DNA of 56,032 bases. It comes from Dehalococcoidia bacterium (GTDB lineage Bacteria; Chloroflexota; Dehalococcoidia; Lucifugimonadales; UBA3495). Under the pieces are notes generated by a model. That model was not told the origin of the DNA. It ran no database searches and saw nothing but the letters and a program-made list of their open reading frames with translations. Shown here piece by piece: positions 51,731 to 56,032 of this stretch. The stretch is from assembly GCA_003523055.1 (NCBI GenBank), contig DPHC01000014.1:177694-233725 (forward strand), given 5' to 3'. Position 1 is the stretch's first letter, and the number at the start of each line of letters is the position of its first letter. The position numbers and the translations under genes are program-made.

Positions 51731-52054
51731 TTATGAATTAGGTTTCTCGTTGCATTCAATACAAGTACATATACTTCTAAGGAAATTAAACGTATAGATT
51801 CCGGTGTGATGAGTGTCCGACCACAAAAATTGTAAAGCATAATTTCCGACTGTAAAGTGATCTATAGCTGTTACCTCAGAATCAATGCCATCTTCTTCTA
51901 TTAGTTCCTTGCCTGTCATTTCATCAACACACTGCGCACACCGGCAACGTAGTCGAAGATAGCGATGCGGATATGGGCTACGGTGCCCATCATTCCAGTG
52001 CACTTGAATAAAATCTTTTTCGATTGTTACGTTGGTTGCTAATATTTCAGTCAT
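51731..52054 (-). CDS. DUF971 family protein
   Basis: A 107-residue DUF971 protein (the N-terminal domain found in gamma-butyrobetaine hydroxylase). The family pattern is seen: VHWNDGHRSPYPHRYLRLRCRCAQCVDEMTG, then YALQFLWSDTHHTGIYTFNFLRSIC. Two CxC-x-x-C clusters (CRCAQC and CTCIEC) could hold metal; the second is at the C-terminus. DUF971 proteins also accompany iron-sulfur (Mrp/ApbC) assembly, though none is seen here. It is 19 bases downstream of the TPP enzyme gene. Confidence 0.85.
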   Translation of the reverse strand: MTEILATNVTIEKDFIQVHWNDGHRSPYPHRYLRLRCRCAQCVDEMTGKELIEEDGIDSEVTAIDHFTVGNYALQFLWSDTHHTGIYTFNFLRSICTCIECNEKPNS

Positions 52055-52073
52055 ATAGAATTTTCACCAATTA

Positions 52074-53759
52074 CTATGTTTGTGATTGTACTTCTGCTAA
52101 TCTAGCAGGCCTGGGCATTTCATCTGGGTCTGTTGGAATTTCAATAATAGAAGGGCCGTTTACGTCTAGAGCTTTCCTGAAAGTACTTGCAATATTTTCA
52201 ATTTTATCTACATAAAATCCAGTGCCACCAAACAGTTCTGCATATTTGTCATACCGAGGATTTATAGTGTCTGCTCCAACGTAGCGCTCGTTAAACGCAT
52301 ATTTTTGGTACGCTTTTTCTGAACCCCAGCAATCATTATTCATAACCACTGTTATTAGTTTCTGATTGTATCTCACAGCTGTTTCGAATTCTTGCGCATT
52401 AAATAAAAAACCACCATCACCATTGAAATTAACTACATGTTTATCAGGGGCTCCAAAAGCCGCTCCAATGGCTGTAGGGAAGCTGAACCCTAAGCCTCCA
52501 AGATCCAAAGGACTTATTAAAGATCTCGGAGTATTGAAGTCAAGGCGATCTTGTCCGAAGTTAGGTGCCAAACCTGCATCCAATGCTATAATCGCATCGT
52601 GTGGCATAACTTTTCTGAGCTCAGCATAAATCCTTTGTGGTTTCATTGGATAAGTTGAAATGTTTCCTTCACTGTTTAATCTCTCGATTCTTAGCATGTG
52701 TGCTTGCTGTACTTCATTGGCCCAAGTTCTATTAAGAGGACCGTCTTTTTTCATTAAATCTATGATTTCCTTCAAAACTGATTTAACGTCTCCTTCAATG
52801 CCCACAGTAATAGGGTAATTACGACCGATTTCTTTAGGATCTAGTTCAATTTGAATTATCTTCACGTCAGCAGGTATAAATCGGTTGTCATAAAAAGTAG
52901 TTGACTGACTTAACCTGGTACCTGCAGCTATTATCAAATCAGAATTTTGAATAGCATCAATCGCTTCTGGTGCACCCAATCGGCCTAAATGGCCTAAGAA
53001 ATTAGGGTGAGAGTTTGGAACCGCATCAGCTCTTCCATAAGAAGTTACAATTGCTGACCCAGTTAATTCGGCTAATTCGGTAACTTCATTGGCACCCAGG
53101 CTCCAATTTATACCTCCGCCTGCCACAATGACCGGTTTTTTTGCAGTTTTGATTTCTGATACTGCCTGGTGAATGAGCTGAATGTCTCCTCTCATACGTG
53201 TTTGCGTTGATCGGTATTGATTAAGAGAAAGATCCTCTAAATCGAGTGATGTTCCTGCAATTACGTCGCGTGGTATATCAACCAAGACAGGCCCCATTTT
53301 ACCAGATGTAGCTATTCTGAAAGCTTGTCTCAATGCATCTGGCAATCGTTCTACCTTATTAACTGCATAGGCTGCCTTAGTAATAGGTCTAAAAAGGCTA
53401 ACTTGATCGAATTCTTGAGTGGAATCTCTATTTTGATGATCTCTGGAAGCAGAAGGAGCGAGCACTACTACTGGAGAATGAGATATGAAAGCAGATCCGA
53501 CTCCGTAGGTTAAATTTAAAACTCCGGGACCATTTGTTGCTATACACACTCCAGGTTTACCCGTTACTCTGGCGTAACCATCTGCCATTAATGCAGCTCC
53601 TTGCTCATGTCGGGTACCTACAAATTCAATGGTTTGTCTGTCATATAGAGAGTCTAATATGTCGAGAAACGATGACCCTACTATGCCAAATAAATGGGTT
53701 ACATTCTCCTCTTGTAGGATTTCTACTATTGCTTCACCAGAACCTATTCTTCTAGACAT
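52074..53759 (-). CDS. Thiamine diphosphate-dependent enzyme (acetolactate synthase-like)
   Basis: A 561-residue ThDP enzyme with three domains: PYR (1-175, catalytic Glu52 in RHEQGAALMADGYARVTGKPG), middle (190-340) and PP (365-540, motif GDGGFLFNAQEFETAVRYN...VVMNN). The closest groups are acetolactate synthase, sulfoacetaldehyde acetyltransferase and benzoylformate or oxalyl-CoA decarboxylases, which act on 2-oxo acids. No acetolactate regulatory subunit (IlvN) is present, arguing against a biosynthetic role. An MFS transporter gene precedes it by 27 bases, suggesting uptake of the substrate. Confidence 0.86.
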   Translation of the reverse strand: MSRRIGSGEAIVEILQEENVTHLFGIVGSSFLDILDSLYDRQTIEFVGTRHEQGAALMADGYARVTGKPGVCIATNGPGVLNLTYGVGSAFISHSPVVVLAPSASRDHQNRDSTQEFDQVSLFRPITKAAYAVNKVERLPDALRQAFRIATSGKMGPVLVDIPRDVIAGTSLDLEDLSLNQYRSTQTRMRGDIQLIHQAVSEIKTAKKPVIVAGGGINWSLGANEVTELAELTGSAIVTSYGRADAVPNSHPNFLGHLGRLGAPEAIDAIQNSDLIIAAGTRLSQSTTFYDNRFIPADVKIIQIELDPKEIGRNYPITVGIEGDVKSVLKEIIDLMKKDGPLNRTWANEVQQAHMLRIERLNSEGNISTYPMKPQRIYAELRKVMPHDAIIALDAGLAPNFGQDRLDFNTPRSLISPLDLGGLGFSFPTAIGAAFGAPDKHVVNFNGDGGFLFNAQEFETAVRYNQKLITVVMNNDCWGSEKAYQKYAFNERYVGADTINPRYDKYAELFGGTGFYVDKIENIASTFRKALDVNGPSIIEIPTDPDEMPRPARLAEVQSQT

Positions 53760-53786
53760 GGTACTCCTTACTATGTATGTTTTTTA

Positions 53787-55082
53787 TTAATTAGCTTTCT
53801 TAACCGGGGTCACTATCAAAATCAAGCAGGGCAGTGCCCAAAGGATGGAAGTGTATGAAAATACTGCTACAAGGCCCCAAGTTTGACTGACCCACAAAGC
53901 AATTAATGGTGAGACTGACCCCAGCAACTGGTTTATCCCTAGTACTAACCCAAGAGTAGTTCCTGCAATTCCAGAGTCTACTTGGTCTAATACCAAAGCT
54001 TGTAGGATTTGGCCTAATGTGTAAGAAAACAGACCTATGATACCTAGAATTGTTAAAATAACGAATATTTCCCCAACAAATACGATTGCTAAAGTTAATA
54101 CTGCTATTAAGGCCATGCTAGGTACTAATATTGCCTTACGACCGAATTTGTCGGAGAGTACACCTAGGACTGGGGCCATAAAAAACCCGAGACTGGTTAC
54201 TATGCCAAGTCCGATTCCTTGCGCCATAACCGTAGCTCCAAGTCCGCCTTCTGAACTAGGGGTTGTTAGGTAAAAAGGCACCCATTCTGTCAGTGAATTA
54301 AAGGCCGTGTTTCTTAAGAACACTATGATTACCAGAGATAAAATAACTGGGTTACTTAATAGAGATTTCGCATTGTTTAAATGTGATTTAATGCCTTCGT
54401 CATTAGGATCATTGGCAATCACGCTTTTAAGGTTTTTGAGAGACCACCATACCAGGACAGCAGTCAATAGTGTTGGGATTATGTAGATCACAGAAACGGA
54501 ACGCCAGGGTTCCATGCTGATAAGGAAATCTATGATTTTCCCAACAATGCCAGACGGTCCGATACTTGCCCATAGGGAAACACCTAGGATGATACCCCCG
54601 GTAGCAATCGGGCCAGTAAGTGCACCAACTTGTGCTCCAACACCATGTATGGACAGGCCAAACCCTCTATTTTTTTCAAACCTTTGGGAAATTGCTGCAA
54701 TGGCAGGAATGTGCCAAACTTGTCCGGGGATGGAGACTAGAATTGCTATTATTATTAAAAATCCTGCAGAAGGTGTAATTGCTAACACTGCAAATAAAAT
54801 GGCTCCCAATATCATGCATCCGGTTAAAATTAATCCCCATTGATTACCGGATTTATCTACTATGAACCCTGTCAAACAAGTTACCAACCCGCCAGACAAG
54901 TATCTAATGGTATGAAGTAATGAGAAGTATGCCACTCCCAATCCCATAGACGCTACAACAGTGGGTAGCAGGCCAAGAATGGCGGTAACCAGATAATGCT
55001 GGAGAAAATGACCTATTGTAAGGCTGGCTAAAGTAAAACCTGCGCCAGATTGTGTTTGGATCTTTTGGTCATTATTATTCAT
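53787..55082 (-). CDS. MFS transporter
   Basis: A 431-residue integral membrane protein with twelve predicted transmembrane segments in two halves separated by a hydrophilic loop near residue 220-235 (NDPNDEGIKSHLNNAK). The A-motif-like segment LSDKFGRKAIL (loop 8-9) is typical of major facilitators, and GFIVDKSGNQWG is its counterpart in the first half. It probably takes up an organic acid. It lies upstream of and co-oriented with the TPP enzyme. The ATG is preceded by AAGGA. The substrate is not predictable. Confidence 0.9.
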   Translation of the reverse strand: MNNNDQKIQTQSGAGFTLASLTIGHFLQHYLVTAILGLLPTVVASMGLGVAYFSLLHTIRYLSGGLVTCLTGFIVDKSGNQWGLILTGCMILGAILFAVLAITPSAGFLIIIAILVSIPGQVWHIPAIAAISQRFEKNRGFGLSIHGVGAQVGALTGPIATGGIILGVSLWASIGPSGIVGKIIDFLISMEPWRSVSVIYIIPTLLTAVLVWWSLKNLKSVIANDPNDEGIKSHLNNAKSLLSNPVILSLVIIVFLRNTAFNSLTEWVPFYLTTPSSEGGLGATVMAQGIGLGIVTSLGFFMAPVLGVLSDKFGRKAILVPSMALIAVLTLAIVFVGEIFVILTILGIIGLFSYTLGQILQALVLDQVDSGIAGTTLGLVLGINQLLGSVSPLIALWVSQTWGLVAVFSYTSILWALPCLILIVTPVKKAN

Positions 55083-55292
55083 AATATAAATCCTTATAAA
55101 TTAGCCTAGCATGGGACTTGATTGTTAAGATGCAATGATAGGGTGATATGCTCAATATTTCAATAGGACAGTGGTATAGGAAGGAAATAAATAGGTGTTT
55201 TGGTATTTGCCTGTAAGTAACTTTGAATAGACCATGTAATAATATTGCTATAGACTAATGTGATTAAGTATTAATAAATTTAGGAGTGAGTC

Positions 55293-56032
55293 ATGGAAAA
55301 TAACCTAAACCTTAACCCAATAAACTTGTATGAATATGAAAAAAGAGCCTCTATCATACTACCTCATGATAATTGGGATTTTATAGCTGCAGGCGCTATG
55401 GATGAGGGGACCACTGCCAAAAATAGAAATGCGCTAGATGCGTTAAGTTTAAGACCGAGATTCTTACGCGATATTACTAACCGGTCTATTGCAACATCAG
55501 TTTTGGGCACACCTATAAGCTTGCCTGTGATGATTTGCCCTACTGGAGGTCATGGAATAGCACACCCTAATGCAGAATGCGAAACTGCTATGGGAGCAGG
55601 AATGTCTAATACTTTAATGATGTGTTCTACTAGTAGCAATAAGAGTTTAGAAGAAATCGCTGCAGCAGCTACAGGACCACTCTGGTTCCAGTTATATCAT
55701 CGAGGGTACGATTTAACAGAAATGTTAGTAAAAAGAGCAGAAGAAGCAGGATACAAAGCGATTGCATTAACTGTCGATGTTCCGTCCCCTAGCCCTAAAG
55801 AGCGTGATCTAAAAAACGATTATTCGAGAGACCTTGAATTAGGTAATTTTAGAGGAAGTGGCAAAGCAAGAGAAGAAATTAGTGGAACCGATGAAACTCC
55901 AGGGTGGCAAGTATCTAGATCGGCACCTCTAACATGGAAAGAATTAGATTGGTTAAGGGGTTTGACCTCATTGCCGTTGGTATTGAAAGGTCTCAGAACT
56001 GCAGAAGATGCAAAAATGGCTGTTGAATGCGG
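55293..56032 (+). CDS. FMN-dependent alpha-hydroxy-acid oxidase/dehydrogenase, 3' end cut by window
   Basis: 246 codons from the ATG at 55293 (AGGAG upstream) to the window edge. The glycolate oxidase/LldD fold is evident: YEYEKRASIILPHDNWDFIAAGAMDE, LRPRFLRDIT, PVMICPTGGHGIAHPNAECET, CSTSSNKSLEEI, WFQLYHRG and LTVDVPSPSPKERD. The late LVLKGLRTAED holds the active-site lysine. Members oxidise 2-hydroxy acids to 2-oxo acids with FMN. The missing 3' part should hold the catalytic His and FMN phosphate loop. It is divergent from the MFS/TPP genes, which could import and further process 2-hydroxy or 2-oxo acids. Confidence 0.92.
   Translation, partial: MENNLNLNPINLYEYEKRASIILPHDNWDFIAAGAMDEGTTAKNRNALDALSLRPRFLRDITNRSIATSVLGTPISLPVMICPTGGHGIAHPNAECETAMGAGMSNTLMMCSTSSNKSLEEIAAAATGPLWFQLYHRGYDLTEMLVKRAEEAGYKAIALTVDVPSPSPKERDLKNDYSRDLELGNFRGSGKAREEISGTDETPGWQVSRSAPLTWKELDWLRGLTSLPLVLKGLRTAEDAKMAVEC

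Noticed and set aside
1..56032. Insertion sequences, phage genes or CRISPR arrays
   Set aside because: No transposase, integrase, Cas protein or regularly spaced repeat was found by reading both strands.

Overview
The window is a dense, AT-rich stretch of a bacterial chromosome with very short intergenic gaps. It carries complete housekeeping genes (histidine, tryptophan and chorismate pathway enzymes, two aminoacyl-tRNA synthetases, biotin ligase). Around them sits a large set of CoA-thioester and organic-acid enzymes: family III CoA-transferases, acyl-CoA ligase, thiolase with its DUF35 partner, enoyl-CoA hydratase, HMG-CoA-lyase-like enzyme, MmgE/PrpD, HpcH/HpaI aldolase, FMN-dependent hydroxyacid oxidase and a TPP enzyme. 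This mix, with DICT and CarH-like B12 sensor domains, fits a streamlined low-GC Chloroflexota lineage such as marine SAR202/Dehalococcoidia. That placement is inference from gene content, not from a phylogeny. No mobile element, phage gene or CRISPR array was seen.

Layout. 1-12.7 kb is accessory carbon metabolism: a truncated CoA-transferase, ribokinase plus NUDIX, HMGL-like lyase, VOC protein, MmgE/PrpD, EVE protein, acyl-CoA ligase, DUF35 protein plus thiolase, HpcH aldolase, RNase D and an M20 peptidase. 12.8-16.9 kb has a lipoprotein, tRNA-Glu(CUC), a HAD hydrolase, an amidase with a GatC-like small subunit, and a CPBP protease. 16.9-19.4 kb is trpA, aroH and a DAHP synthase behind a leader with an intrinsic terminator. 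19.4-24.1 kb holds the most unusual regulatory locus: a B12-binding protein with the CarH W-x9-EH signature joined to a C-terminal XRE helix-turn-helix, then a 57-residue zinc ribbon overlapping or abutting a DICT-Usp protein, then GNAT, cytidylate-kinase-like and rhomboid genes.

24.1-31.7 kb is a cobalamin-riboswitch-controlled operon: MoaD-like ubiquitin-fold protein, CbiE, CobN, an unknown protein and a ChlI/ChlD-type chelatase ATPase. It appears to be a cobaltochelatase system repressed by its own end product. 31.7-35.4 kb continues with glyS, birA and a tandem SDR pair in which the second member has lost its catalytic residues. 35.4-41.5 kb is a compact his operon (hisZ, hisG, a Zn-phospholipase-C-like gene, hisD, hisC, hisB) in which HisZ coexists with a long-form HisG.

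41.5-56 kb has enoyl-CoA hydratase, a geranylgeranyl-reductase-like flavoprotein, a DUF429 protein, MeaB, a cysteinyl-tRNA synthetase fused to a glycosyltransferase-2 domain, a double CoA-transferase with only one apparently active half, a cyclophilin-like protein, a DadA-like oxidase, FmdB and DUF971 small proteins, a TPP enzyme with an MFS transporter, and the start of a divergent FMN-dependent hydroxyacid oxidase.

The leading candidate for an undescribed system is the pair of adjacent B12 loci: a B12-reading, possibly light-responsive regulator with a DICT/Usp partner, directly upstream of a B12-riboswitch operon whose first gene is an unexplained ubiquitin-like protein. The CysRS-GT2 fusion is the most striking single protein.
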